64,000 nt of DNA from Roseibium sp. (GTDB lineage Bacteria; Pseudomonadota; Alphaproteobacteria; Rhizobiales; Stappiaceae): the NCBI GenBank assembly GCA_017643215.1, contig JAEPNV010000012.1, positions 62,001 through 126,000 on the forward strand. The letters run 5' to 3'. A program made the position numbers and the translations under genes. The stretch's first letter is position 1; each line of letters opens with the position of its first letter. Below are positions 16,894-25,882 of this stretch, in pieces. A model generated the notes under the pieces. It had not been told where the DNA came from. It worked only from the letters and a program-made list of their open reading frames with translations, and did no database searches.

Positions 16894-17622
16894 ATGCGGG
16901 TTCTGGTGACGCGTCCCGAGCCTGAATGTCAGGCAAGCGCAGACCGGATCCGGGCGGCCGGCCACATGGCGGATACTGCCCCGATGCTGACGCTGACCGT
17001 GACGGCACCGGATACCCTTCCCATCGACAAGGCCACCGCGCTTGCCGTGACCAGTCCCCGGGTGGCAGACATCTTGAACGCCCACCGGCAGTCAGCCGCG
17101 CTAAAGAAACTGCCCGTCTTCGCGGTCGGCGATCGCTCGGCTGCGGCGATGCGCGAGGCTGGCTGGACCAGCGTGGCCAGCGCCGACGGTGATGTCTCTG
17201 ATCTGGCCGATTTGATTCGCGCGCATCACACGGACGGCCCCATCCTTTATCCCGCCGCACTAGACCGGGTTGGGAATTTGGAAGGACGACTTGCTGCCGG
17301 CGGGCTGACATGCCTGCCAATTGAGGTCTATCGGATGGACAAGGTCAAAAATCTGCCGGCGACCATCGCAGAACGCCTTGGCGATCGGGTCTATGATAGG
17401 GTCTTGATTTACTCGCAGCGCACCGGAGAGGCGTTTCGGGACGCGGCAATGGCCGCCGGTCTTGAGGACACGTTGCGCGACGTTCGGGTGTTTGCCATTT
17501 CGGCGCGGGCTGCTGTACCCCTGGAAAGCGTAGCTTGCGTGACCACGGCCCCGTACCCAACCGAAAACGCGCTGCTGGAATCGGCGTTAAACATCTGTAA
17601 ACCAAAGGTAAGCGAGTCCTGA
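16894..17622 (+). CDS. hemD: Uroporphyrinogen-III synthase
   Basis: Cyclises hydroxymethylbilane with D-ring inversion to give uroporphyrinogen III. The 242-aa protein has the two-lobed HemD pattern: an opening VLVTRPEPECQASADRIRAAGH, ATALAVTSPRVADIL, VFAVGDRSAAAMREAGW, and DRVLIYSQRTGEAF. HemD is poorly conserved, so assignment also uses the position 10 nt after hemC. GAGG precedes the ATG. Several Lys/Arg-rich and short runs differ from homologues, as is normal for the family. Confidence 0.9.
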   Translation: MRVLVTRPEPECQASADRIRAAGHMADTAPMLTLTVTAPDTLPIDKATALAVTSPRVADILNAHRQSAALKKLPVFAVGDRSAAAMREAGWTSVASADGDVSDLADLIRAHHTDGPILYPAALDRVGNLEGRLAAGGLTCLPIEVYRMDKVKNLPATIAERLGDRVYDRVLIYSQRTGEAFRDAAMAAGLEDTLRDVRVFAISARAAVPLESVACVTTAPYPTENALLESALNICKPKVSES

Positions 17623-17718
17623 ATTCCGCAATGCGAAAACCCGCCGATCGACCGGTACCGCTCAACGGGTGGATGTGTATAGTAAGCGGAACGTTGCGGG
17701 GAGGCAGGAGGAGAACAT

Positions 17719-19671
17719 ATGGCATCGGAAAAAGATCCCTCCGGAAAAGCCACGTCCTCGTCGGGGACCGGTTCCGCGTCAAAAGACGGGTCCGGCGACG
17801 GTTCGGCCGCGGGTCAGGCCAAGCCGGACGCGGGCGGTGCGGCAAAACCGGCAACTACCTCTTCCAAACGGCCGGTCACGATTGATCTGAAACCGGAAAA
17901 GGTCGCCGCAAAACCAAGCGGTTCGGCCGCCCGGGGTTCGGAAAAAAGCGCCTCAACATCAAAGGGTGCAGCCGACAAGGGCACAGCCGCGCCGCGCCCA
18001 TCTTCAACACCGCAGGCGTCCGCCAAGGCCGGCCCGAAATCGACTGACGAGGCCGAGGCGCCTAAGGCCACTGAGAGCAAGAGCGGCGCTGGGATCAGCG
18101 AGACAACGCCGGCCGGCGCAACCGCAAAGGATTCTGATCCAAAACCGGCGGGAAGCGGCAAAGCCGATTCGGCGCCGACGGACAATAAACCCGCCGAACG
18201 CAGAACTGAACCAACCGGATCTGCGGCCGCTGGCAAATCACCTGCTCCGGGAACAGGCGCGGCGGATCAATCGTCCGGAAGCTTTTCCGGGCGGCCGGAA
18301 CCGGGGTCTTCTGGCGGTGGAGCCGTGGGTCTGCTTGTCGCTGCGCTGATGGGCGGGATCATCGTTCTTGGGGGCGGCTATGCCCTTCATGCTTCCGGTC
18401 TGGTGACGATTGAAGGATCGATGGACGCGGACGCCCGGCGGGTAGTCGCCGCTGCCGAAGACCGGATCGGTGAACTGGAGCGGCAGCTTGCCGAACTTGC
18501 CGGGTCATCCGGCATGTCCGATGTGGCCGGGCTCGTTAGTGGCCTTGAAACCCGGTTGGGCAACGTGGAAACCGCCCTCCAAAATACCGGTCAAGACGCG
18601 GTCTCGGATCTTCGCCCGGACCTTGAAGCGGTAAAGGCCGACGTGGCGGATCTGCGGACCACGATTGCCGCTCAAGGTTCCGGCGCAGCCGGTGGCGCCA
18701 CCGGATCAGGCGGCATTGACCTTGAACCGCTGCAAGCCCGCGTTGCCGCAATGGAAACGGCGCTTGAAACGGTCAAGTCCGAGGCATCGGAGACCGCTGG
18801 CAGCGCGTCCGCGCTGGAAGGATCGTTCACGTCGATGTCGGGATCGCTCGATAGCGTATCTGCGAGTATTGCAACATTGAAGACCGAGGTCGCTGACCTT
18901 GAAAACCGGCTTCAAAACACCGAGGCAACGGCCAAGGCCGCACAAACGGCCGTCTCGACGTCGGATGTTTCGCTGAAGACACTGGCCGACAGCCAGGCTC
19001 GTGCGACCGAAACGTTGTCGAGCCTGTCGGCGGATATCCAGTCGGTCGGAAAGGCGAATGACGCGGCGCTGACCGAACTCCGGGCCGAACTTGAGGCGCT
19101 GTCCAAGCGTGTGGCGGGCGTCGAGGCTACGATGGGCGATGCGACCGCGCGCGAAGTCGCCGCCCGGGCCTTGTCGGTGTCAGCGCTCAAATCTGCTGTC
19201 GACAGTGGGCGGCCCTTCGAAACCGAGCTGGCCGCCGTCAAAGCGGGCTTGCCGCCGGATACAGACGTGTCGGCGCTGGAGGGCCTGGCCAAGACCGGGG
19301 TCGCGCCCACGTCTGTTTTGATCGCCGAGTTTCCTGCGGTCGCCCGGCAGATCCACGCGTCGATTTCCGAGCCCGATCGGTCCGGGGATGTGTTGACCTC
19401 CCTTTTGTCCGGCGCAAGATCGATTGTGACCGTCCGAGGTCCAGGCGATGCGGATGGCAGCGGCCCTGCGGCGGCGCTTCGTCGGATGGAAAATGCCGTA
19501 GCCGCCGGCGACCTTCCCGGCGCGCTCACGGCCTATGACGATCTGCCGGATGGTGGGCAAGCGGCCGGTGCGGATTGGGCCGCACGGGCAAAGGCGCGCA
19601 TTGCGGTGAATCAGCTGACCGATCAGGCGTCGCAGGAGGTCCTTTCGGAGTTGGCCCGTCGGGGCAGCTGA
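17719..19671 (+). CDS. Mic60/mitofilin-family inner-membrane protein of the heme operon
   Basis: A 650-aa protein with a long Ala/Ser/Thr/Lys-rich cytoplasmic N-terminus, one transmembrane segment (about residues 199-228, GLLVAALMGGIIVLGGGYAL), an extended coiled coil (about 235-470, with repeated LETRLGNVE-type heptads) and a C-terminal mitofilin signature domain (about 480-645). Alphaproteobacterial Mic60 homologues in this operon are thought to shape intracytoplasmic membranes and contact outer-membrane partners. A strong AGGAGGAG precedes the start. A TATAGT hexamer at 17678-17683 could be a -10 for a separate promoter. Low-complexity composition of the N-terminus is expected. Confidence 0.85.
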   Translation: MASEKDPSGKATSSSGTGSASKDGSGDGSAAGQAKPDAGGAAKPATTSSKRPVTIDLKPEKVAAKPSGSAARGSEKSASTSKGAADKGTAAPRPSSTPQASAKAGPKSTDEAEAPKATESKSGAGISETTPAGATAKDSDPKPAGSGKADSAPTDNKPAERRTEPTGSAAAGKSPAPGTGAADQSSGSFSGRPEPGSSGGGAVGLLVAALMGGIIVLGGGYALHASGLVTIEGSMDADARRVVAAAEDRIGELERQLAELAGSSGMSDVAGLVSGLETRLGNVETALQNTGQDAVSDLRPDLEAVKADVADLRTTIAAQGSGAAGGATGSGGIDLEPLQARVAAMETALETVKSEASETAGSASALEGSFTSMSGSLDSVSASIATLKTEVADLENRLQNTEATAKAAQTAVSTSDVSLKTLADSQARATETLSSLSADIQSVGKANDAALTELRAELEALSKRVAGVEATMGDATAREVAARALSVSALKSAVDSGRPFETELAAVKAGLPPDTDVSALEGLAKTGVAPTSVLIAEFPAVARQIHASISEPDRSGDVLTSLLSGARSIVTVRGPGDADGSGPAAALRRMENAVAAGDLPGALTAYDDLPDGGQAAGADWAARAKARIAVNQLTDQASQEVLSELARRGS

Positions 19672-19758
19672 TAAACGATCCGCCCGGGTTCATTCGGAGC
19701 GGAGCTGATTGAGGTGGCGGCCGGACGGCGTGCTGCGGGTGTTCAAGGAGCGTTAGGT

Positions 19759-21801
19759 ATGATCCGCGTCCTCTTATTCTTCGGCCTCCTGTTTCTGGTC
19801 GCCATGGGCTTTGCCTGGATGGCGGACTTGCCCGGCGTCATCTCGATCAGCTGGCAGGGCTATGTGTGGGAACAGCCACCGGTCGTCGTCGCCGTTGTGG
19901 GCGGTCTTTTGCTTGCGGTCTTCCTGCTTGCGGTTTGGGCGCTGCGCGTGGTGATGAATTCGCCGAAGATCGCCTCCAGGTTCTTTCAGCGCCGCCGGAA
20001 AGACAAAGGCTTTCATGCGCTCTCCCAAGGGCTGATCGCCCTTGGAACAGGCAATGCCAAACTGGCGCGCCGCCATGGACTGGATGCCGAAAAACTGCTT
20101 CAGGACGAACCGGCGGCCAAACTCTTGCTGGCGCAAACGGCGCAACTGGCCGGCAAGGACGATGAAGCCAGGGCACGCTTTGAGGCCATGCTCGCTGCGT
20201 CCGATACACGGGCGCTGGGGCTTCATGGCCTGTTCGTCGAGGCCGAGCGCCAGCGCGAGCCGGTGGCCGCGCGTCACTATGCGGAGGAAGCCGCCAAGCT
20301 CGTTCCCGGACTGGATTGGGCCGGCAAGGCGGTATTGGGTTATCAGGCGGTCGCAAATCATTGGGACCAGGCGCTGCAGACGCTGGAGCGCAATTACACA
20401 GCCAAACTGATCGACAAGAAAACCTATCGGCGCCAACGGGCGGTGATCCTCACAGCGCTCGCCCACCAAATGGAAGACCGGGATCCCGACCGCGCCTATG
20501 CGCTCGCCAAGGAGGCGCATGGTCTTGCCATCGATCTTGTTCCGGCGGCGGTCCTTGCATCGCGGTTTGCCACTCGGCGCGGAGATATCCGCAAGGCCTC
20601 AAAGGTGATCGAAGCGGCCTGGCGGCTTTCGCCACACCCGGATCTTGCCGACACCTATGCCCATGTGCGCACCGGAGATTCGGCCATTGACCGGCTCAAG
20701 CGCGTGAAGGCGCTCGCGGCGCAAAAGGCCAACACCGCGGTCGGCGCGCGGGCGATCGCGCGGGCGGCGATGGAAGCGCGCGAATTTGGTGAAGCCCGGG
20801 AACAGCTCAAAAAGGTCCTGCGGTCCGAGCCGACTCGCGGCGCTTTCCTGATGATGGCGGAGCTGGAGGAACTTGAACACGGCGACCGGGGGCGGACCCG
20901 TGAATGGCTGGCGCGTGCGGTGCGGGCGCCGTTCGACAAGGCCTGGGTGGCAGATGGGGTGATTTCTCCCGAGTGGCAGGCCGTGTCGCCGGTGACCGGC
21001 CGCCTGGACGCCTTCGAATGGACCACGCCCGGTGCGCTTCCCGATGCCGAAGAAGGACCGGTGCTCGAAGACAGCTTGTTTGATGGACCGGCCGCGGCGT
21101 CGGCCTTGCCCATCGAAACGGCGGTGACATCGCCGGAGACCACGCTGGGTTCGGAAAAGGTCTCCGGCGCGGTCAGCGAGGAGACGGCCTTGACAGCTGC
21201 CGCACCGGCCGAAAAGACGGCAGAAACGGCGACGGCAGAGCTGGAACTCACGCCGCGACACGGCGGCGGTAGACAGGAGCCGGAAGGGCCATCCGCTCCG
21301 CGCCAATCCGCTGCCGCGCCGGCACCCGTCCAACGCACCGGTGTTGAAGGCACCACGGATGATGTGGCGTCCAGCCCATCAATGCAGGCGTTGCCTGACG
21401 CACCGCCGGTGGCTGAGGCCGCGCCGCTGCAGACGCCTTCGCCAGAGGGGGATAGGGCACTTGAGCTCGCCACCGGACCGGTGGCGCCGTCCGATCCATC
21501 GAACGAGGCCGCTGACCAACAGGCGCCTTCAAATGGCGCGGAGATGCCAGCCGCTGAGGCGCAGCGTGCCGCGCCTGGCGAACCGGCAGCATCAAAGGAC
21601 GCGTCGGACGAAACGGGCGTGTCCGATGCCGGCGCAAAAAAGCCGTCGGATCAGCCGGACTTGAAAGCCGGCAAAAAGGCACGTCAAGAGACCGACCTTG
21701 ATCAGCCGATTGCGTTCGCGCTTGACCGCATGCCCGATGATCCGGGGCCGGAGGAGGATGACGAGCCGGCAAAAGCCCCCCGGCCGCGGCTCTTCAACTG
21801 A
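19759..21801 (+). CDS. hemY: HemY-like heme biosynthesis membrane protein with TPR repeats
   Basis: A 680-aa protein. Two N-terminal membrane helices (residues 1-22, LLFFGLLFLVAMGFAW, and about 40-65) flank the HemY_N domain, followed by TPR-like helical repeats to about residue 420. The C-terminal 250 residues are disordered, Ala/Pro/Glu-rich and end in PRPRLFN. I chose the ATG at 19759, which has AAGGAG 8 nt upstream, over an upstream in-frame ATG at 19714. This proteobacterial HemY is unrelated to protoporphyrinogen oxidase; it is a scaffold of unclear role, habitually encoded after hemC-hemD-mitofilin, as here. Confidence 0.85.
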   Translation: MIRVLLFFGLLFLVAMGFAWMADLPGVISISWQGYVWEQPPVVVAVVGGLLLAVFLLAVWALRVVMNSPKIASRFFQRRRKDKGFHALSQGLIALGTGNAKLARRHGLDAEKLLQDEPAAKLLLAQTAQLAGKDDEARARFEAMLAASDTRALGLHGLFVEAERQREPVAARHYAEEAAKLVPGLDWAGKAVLGYQAVANHWDQALQTLERNYTAKLIDKKTYRRQRAVILTALAHQMEDRDPDRAYALAKEAHGLAIDLVPAAVLASRFATRRGDIRKASKVIEAAWRLSPHPDLADTYAHVRTGDSAIDRLKRVKALAAQKANTAVGARAIARAAMEAREFGEAREQLKKVLRSEPTRGAFLMMAELEELEHGDRGRTREWLARAVRAPFDKAWVADGVISPEWQAVSPVTGRLDAFEWTTPGALPDAEEGPVLEDSLFDGPAAASALPIETAVTSPETTLGSEKVSGAVSEETALTAAAPAEKTAETATAELELTPRHGGGRQEPEGPSAPRQSAAAPAPVQRTGVEGTTDDVASSPSMQALPDAPPVAEAAPLQTPSPEGDRALELATGPVAPSDPSNEAADQQAPSNGAEMPAAEAQRAAPGEPAASKDASDETGVSDAGAKKPSDQPDLKAGKKARQETDLDQPIAFALDRMPDDPGPEEDDEPAKAPRPRLFN

Positions 21802-21981
21802 TCGGCCACGCGTTCTGACCGCAATGCGCAATATGGTGTTTGGGGTGCCGGGACGGCCCAAAACCGGCTTGCACTTTGATGCCGCCTCCGCTATCAAGCG
21901 GCGCATTCACGGTTACGCCGCTCGCACCTAGTTCGCGGGCGGTCGCACGACAGGGCGACTATAGGCCCTGCGCCTGGTTAA

Positions 21982-22057
21982 GCCGCTGTAGCTCAGCTGG
22001 TAGAGCACGTCATTCGTAATGATGGGGTCGTAGGTTCGAGTCCTATCAGCGGCACCA
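21982..22057 (+). tRNA. tRNA-Thr (anticodon CGT)
   Basis: A 76-nt cloverleaf: acceptor GCCGCTG/CAGCGGC, D-arm GCTCAGCTGGTAGAGC, anticodon stem CGTCA/TGATG with loop TTCGTAA giving CGT, and T-arm with GTTCGAGTC. The discriminator A and CCA (22055-22057) are encoded. A T-run follows at 22058. It is flanked by hemY and the tandem receiver gene and shows no sign of an integrated element. Confidence 0.97.
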
Positions 22058-22342
22058 TTTTTGTTGGCGCTACCGCCCTTTGGGCCATTTGAGCGCTGTT
22101 CCGATTTAAAGCTGGTCCTCTCACCCGCGCCATTTTCCGTAAACGATGGTCGGGTGTTTGTTCTGTGCGGCGGTGATTGGATGCAGGTGTTCGGTAACAA
22201 TGCCTGGGGTCGGCTGACACACAGATTGGTAATTCTTACACCGCTGTAAACCAGAGGTTAAGGCATGTCCTTCAAGGTTTCAAAGAATTGCAGTTGACAC
22301 CGGGTCAGGCCAGGGCCCGGTGGACGTGCAATGGGGGAAACC

Positions 22343-23176
22343 ATGATCCACAAAATGATCCGTGCGCTCGTTGCCGACGACAACAGCGTTGCGCGTGATG
22401 TCGTCAAGTCCGGAATCAGCGTCCACAGCACCAAGCGTTACATTGAAATCGATGCGGTGGCGAATGGCGCGGATGCGCTTGCGCTTCTTCAAAAAAAGCC
22501 GATCGACATCGCCTTCATTGATATCAACATGCCGGGTCTGGAAGGGCCGGACGTCGTATCGGCCATGCGCGGGTCCAAGTCCGAACACTGCCTGACGATC
22601 GCCATGTCCACCAGCATGAACCAAAAGGCGGAAGCTGTGTTGCGGGCCTATGGCGCCTATCATTTTCTGCAAAAACCGTTCACGCCGGATCAGGTGGCCG
22701 AAATCTTCGAAACCTACATGATGATGACCACCGCCTATCCGATCCTGGTCGTCGACGATTCCGCGACAATGCGCAAACTGACACGGAAGGTGCTCGAAAA
22801 CAGCCGATTTGCCTTCGATATCGGCGAGGCGGACAGCGCGGAGACGGCGCTGCGTGTGATCGCCGGAGGAAAGTACCGGCTGGTTCTGACCGACTTCAAC
22901 ATGCCCGGCGCCGACGGGCTGGAATTGGCCGGGGCGATCCGGGACTTGTCCAGCAAGATCGACGTCTACATGATGTCGACCAACGACACGACCTATCTGG
23001 AACGGTCCGCGGCCTTTATCGGCATCGCCGGATTTTTGAAGAAGCCGTTCGGACCATCGGATATCGACACGATCATGCACAAATATCTTGGACTGGATGA
23101 TCCGTCCTTCGGCAAGGAGCGCGACATGTTCAGTTTCCTGGCGCGGGACAACCGCTCGCACGCGGCCACCGCCTGA
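22343..23176 (+). CDS. Tandem receiver-domain response regulator without output domain
   Basis: A 277-aa protein made of two CheY-like receiver domains. REC1 (about 5-125) has acidic D12/D13, phosphoacceptor D60 in FIDINMPG, a serine in AMSTS and Lys in FLQKPF. REC2 (about 132-255) has VVDDS, phosphoacceptor D184 in LTDFNMPG, MSTN and FLKKPF. A short tail with no DNA-binding or enzymatic domain ends the protein. I chose the second ATG (22343) because GGGGGA stands just before it; another lies at 22331. It has no adjacent kinase gene, so its partner is unknown. Confidence 0.85.
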   Translation: MIHKMIRALVADDNSVARDVVKSGISVHSTKRYIEIDAVANGADALALLQKKPIDIAFIDINMPGLEGPDVVSAMRGSKSEHCLTIAMSTSMNQKAEAVLRAYGAYHFLQKPFTPDQVAEIFETYMMMTTAYPILVVDDSATMRKLTRKVLENSRFAFDIGEADSAETALRVIAGGKYRLVLTDFNMPGADGLELAGAIRDLSSKIDVYMMSTNDTTYLERSAAFIGIAGFLKKPFGPSDIDTIMHKYLGLDDPSFGKERDMFSFLARDNRSHAATA

Positions 23177-23404
23177 GCTTCCGCCCATTTCCGGGACCGG
23201 CGAGCGGTGCGCGGGTGACATCGGTTGCCTCACCGGCGGACGATCCGGGCCAGGAGGTGCGAAAAGCGCGCGCTTTCTGGGTGAAACGGACGGGTTCCTC
23301 CGGTCAGGGCCGCCAGGCCGCTTGACCTTTTCCCGCCAACGGATTCTTCTGGGAACGCACGTGAGTCGCAACGCGTCAGGCAAGCTCGTACCCGGACAAC
23401 GGCG

Positions 23405-24223
23405 ATGGGAAAAACTGCCAAACTGGAACTTGCGCGCCGGCTGATCCCGCTGTTGTTGGGCATCCTCGGGGCTGTTGGTGCCGTAACGTTTTTAACCCCC
23501 GTCACAGGACTGCTGTGCTGGGCCGCCGCGGTTGCCGTCTACTCGGCCCTGCCGCTTCCGGCAACACCCGCCGGTTCCATTCGTCCGGACCCAACACCGG
23601 CGATCTGGACGACGGACCTGATAGGGTTTTTGGTTGGTGTGCCGCTGTTTTCCATGGCCCTCCTCGGGGCGTTTTTGGCAAGCGGCGGCACAAGCGGCTT
23701 CGCGCTGCTTCTTCTGGTGCCCGCCAGCTTGTCGATCCCGATCTTCTTCATCGCCATCCGCCAGCGGACGTCCTGGGTGCGGTTTTTCGGAAACGGGTTC
23801 GAATTCGCTGAACTCGGGCTGCGAACCCGTGTCCGCTACGTTGATCTTGAACGGGCGCAGGTGCGCGAACGGCGCGCCCGAAGTGCGCTTGCCCGGTTGC
23901 TTGCGCCGCTGGGCTCCGGCTCACGCCGGCAGGTGGCGTTGCTTGCCGGGCAAGATGAAACCCGCGCCATGGTGTTTTTACGCAAAGACGGTACCGAATT
24001 TGCCATCTCGTCGGAGGTCATTCCCGATCTGCAGCGTGTTCTGATCGGCATGGACCGGGCCGGGGTCGACTTGCCGGAAGGGTTGAGCGAACGGGAGCGG
24101 CGGAAAATCCGCAAGAAACGCGAACGGCTTTATGGCCGCGACGATGCGGATATGGCCGAGGCCAGTCCGCAAGAGCAGGTGGCGCGTATCGCCGCCTTGA
24201 TCGAGCACGCGCGGCGCCAATAA
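23405..24223 (+). CDS. Membrane protein of unknown function
   Basis: A 272-aa protein I do not recognise. About four hydrophobic segments occupy residues 10-125 (LIPLLLGILGAVGAVTFL, LLCWAAAVAVYSAL, LIGFLVGVPLFSMALLGAFLA and FALLLLVPASLSIPIFFIAI). A cytoplasmic C-terminal part follows that looks like a small beta domain (SWVRFFGNGFEFAELG, RVRYVDLERAQVRE, GTEFAISSEVIPDLQRVL), reminiscent of bacterial PH-like membrane proteins, and then a basic helix (ERERRKIRKKRERLYG). It stands alone between a receiver protein and the convergent liu operon. Confidence 0.65.
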   Translation: MGKTAKLELARRLIPLLLGILGAVGAVTFLTPVTGLLCWAAAVAVYSALPLPATPAGSIRPDPTPAIWTTDLIGFLVGVPLFSMALLGAFLASGGTSGFALLLLVPASLSIPIFFIAIRQRTSWVRFFGNGFEFAELGLRTRVRYVDLERAQVRERRARSALARLLAPLGSGSRRQVALLAGQDETRAMVFLRKDGTEFAISSEVIPDLQRVLIGMDRAGVDLPEGLSERERRKIRKKRERLYGRDDADMAEASPQEQVARIAALIEHARRQ

Positions 24224-24229
24224 GACGCG

Positions 24230-25024
24230 TTATCGCAGGTCCGTTGCCCAGGCTGGCTTGCGCTTTTCAAAGAAGGCCGAAACGCCTTCGTGCGCCTCCG
24301 CCGTTTCCCAGGTGTCGGCAAGCCGGCGGACCGTATCCTCGATCACCGCGTCGGAGATTACCGGGCCAAGTGACCGGGCCAGGGCCTTTGCGCCGGCCAC
24401 GGCGGCGGGCGCTGCTGCAAGGTAAGGTTTGATTTCGCGCTCGATGGCGGCATCCAGGTCGGCATCGGCGACCACCTGTGAGACAAGATCCAACTGCCGT
24501 GCTTCTTCGGCGCCGAAGATCCGCGCGGACATGAACACCCGCCGTGCCTTGCCCTCGCCCATGCGGGCCAGAACGTATGGGCTGATCGTTGCCGGGATCA
24601 GCCCGAGACGGACCTCGGTGAGGCCGAATTTTGCACGATCGACCGCAATGGCCGTGTCGCAGACGCTCATCATGCCGATGCCGCCGCCAAACGCCTGGCC
24701 CTGGATACGGCCAATCACCGGTTTGGGTAAATCGTTGAGCACCTTCAACATCATGGCCAGCTGGCGCGCCTCGGTCATCCGGGTCGCGCGGTCGGCCTGA
24801 AACTGCGCGCGCATCCACTCAAGATCCCCGCCGGCGCAAAAACTCGTTCCGGCACCGGTCAAGACCACAACACGTACCCTGTCATTCGAGCCGATTTGTT
24901 CGGCAGCCGTTTTCAGCTCGTCGATCATCCGTGCAGAAAGCGCGTTGTGCTTTTCGGGCCGGTTCAAGGTCAAAGTTGCGACACCGCGCGGATCCACGCT
25001 CAGGTCGAGGGTTTCGTAGCTCAT
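24230..25024 (-). CDS. liuC: Methylglutaconyl-CoA hydratase (enoyl-CoA hydratase family)
   Basis: Hydrates 3-methylglutaconyl-CoA to HMG-CoA in leucine/isovalerate breakdown. The 264-aa crotonase-fold protein has LTLNRPEKHNALSARM, the oxyanion-hole GTSFCAGGDLEWM and GQAFGGGIGMMSVCD, and the acidic FGLTEVRLGLIPATISPYV. The fold alone cannot fix the substrate; the neighbours (methylcrotonyl-CoA carboxylase and HMG-CoA lyase) do. Its ATG overlaps the HMG-CoA lyase stop by 4 nt. It is the last gene of the operon and ends 6 nt short of the convergent membrane protein gene. Confidence 0.88.
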   Translation of the reverse strand: MSYETLDLSVDPRGVATLTLNRPEKHNALSARMIDELKTAAEQIGSNDRVRVVVLTGAGTSFCAGGDLEWMRAQFQADRATRMTEARQLAMMLKVLNDLPKPVIGRIQGQAFGGGIGMMSVCDTAIAVDRAKFGLTEVRLGLIPATISPYVLARMGEGKARRVFMSARIFGAEEARQLDLVSQVVADADLDAAIEREIKPYLAAAPAAVAGAKALARSLGPVISDAVIEDTVRRLADTWETAEAHEGVSAFFEKRKPAWATDLR

Positions 25025-25881
25025 GCCTGCAAAGTCCTCAAAGAACGGGCGAATGCCGACGCTGACTTCAATTTGTCGATGTCCAGTCCTGTCTCAAATC
25101 CTTGGGCGGCCAATAGCTCCACAACGGATTCGGTTGCCACATTGCCCTTCGCGCCGGGCGCATAAGGACAGCCCCCTAGGCCGCCGACCGCCGCGTCAAA
25201 CGTGCGCAGGCCCTTACCGAGACTGACACCGATATTGTCCAGCGCCTTGCCCTTGGTATCGTGATAGTGGCCAGCCAGCTTGGCGGCCGGGACGCCGTCC
25301 AGGACCGCATCGAGCATCGTGCCGATGGTTTCAGGCGTTCCGGCGCCGATCGTGTCGCCCAATGAGATCTCGTAACACCCCAAGTCAAGCAGCGTTCGTG
25401 CGACGCGGGCAACGGTTTCCGGCGGTGTCGGTCCGTCATAGGGGCATTCGACCACACACGACACATAGCCGCGCACCGGGATCGCGTCTTGCCGCGCTTT
25501 GGCAAGAAGCGGTTTGAACCGCTCGATGCTCTCATCGATCGAGCAGTTGATGTTCTTTCGCGAAAAGCCCTCCGATGCCGACCCGAAAATGGCCACTTCG
25601 TCGGCCGAAACCCGTTTGGCCGCGCCATAACCTTTCACGTTCGGCGTGAGGACGGCATAGGTCACGGACGGATGGCGGTAAATGCCTTCCATCACTTCGG
25701 TCGCGTCGGCCATCTGCGGCACCCATTTTGGGCTGACGAAACTCGTCACCTCGATTTTACGGAAACCACAATCGGAGAGCATGTCCACAAGGCGGATCTT
25801 GTCGTTGGTCGGAACGAAGTTTTTCTCGTTCTGCAGGCCGTCCCGGGGACCCATTTCAAAAACCGTCACGAACTCAGTCAT
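25021..25881 (-). CDS. liuE: Hydroxymethylglutaryl-CoA lyase
   Basis: Cleaves HMG-CoA to acetoacetate and acetyl-CoA. The 286-aa TIM-barrel protein opens with VTVFEMGPRDGLQNEKNFV, carries VTSFVSPKWVPQMADA, SLGDTIGAGTPETIG, HYHDTKGKALDNI and the C-terminal loop GGLGGCPYAPGAKGN with the catalytic cysteine. All match HMG-CoA lyase and not the related isopropylmalate synthases. It starts 1 nt after the acyl-CoA synthetase gene and overlaps liuC by 4 nt. Confidence 0.95.
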   Translation of the reverse strand: MTEFVTVFEMGPRDGLQNEKNFVPTNDKIRLVDMLSDCGFRKIEVTSFVSPKWVPQMADATEVMEGIYRHPSVTYAVLTPNVKGYGAAKRVSADEVAIFGSASEGFSRKNINCSIDESIERFKPLLAKARQDAIPVRGYVSCVVECPYDGPTPPETVARVARTLLDLGCYEISLGDTIGAGTPETIGTMLDAVLDGVPAAKLAGHYHDTKGKALDNIGVSLGKGLRTFDAAVGGLGGCPYAPGAKGNVATESVVELLAAQGFETGLDIDKLKSASAFARSLRTLQA

Positions 25882-25882
25882 G

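Noticed and set aside
21928-22200. 90-codon minus-strand frame across the tRNA
   Set aside because: It covers tRNA-Thr in antisense; a common false call at tRNA genes.
22265-22297. 10-codon ORF with AAGG site before the receiver gene
   Set aside because: Too short and not in a coupling distance (46 nt gap); no evidence of translation.
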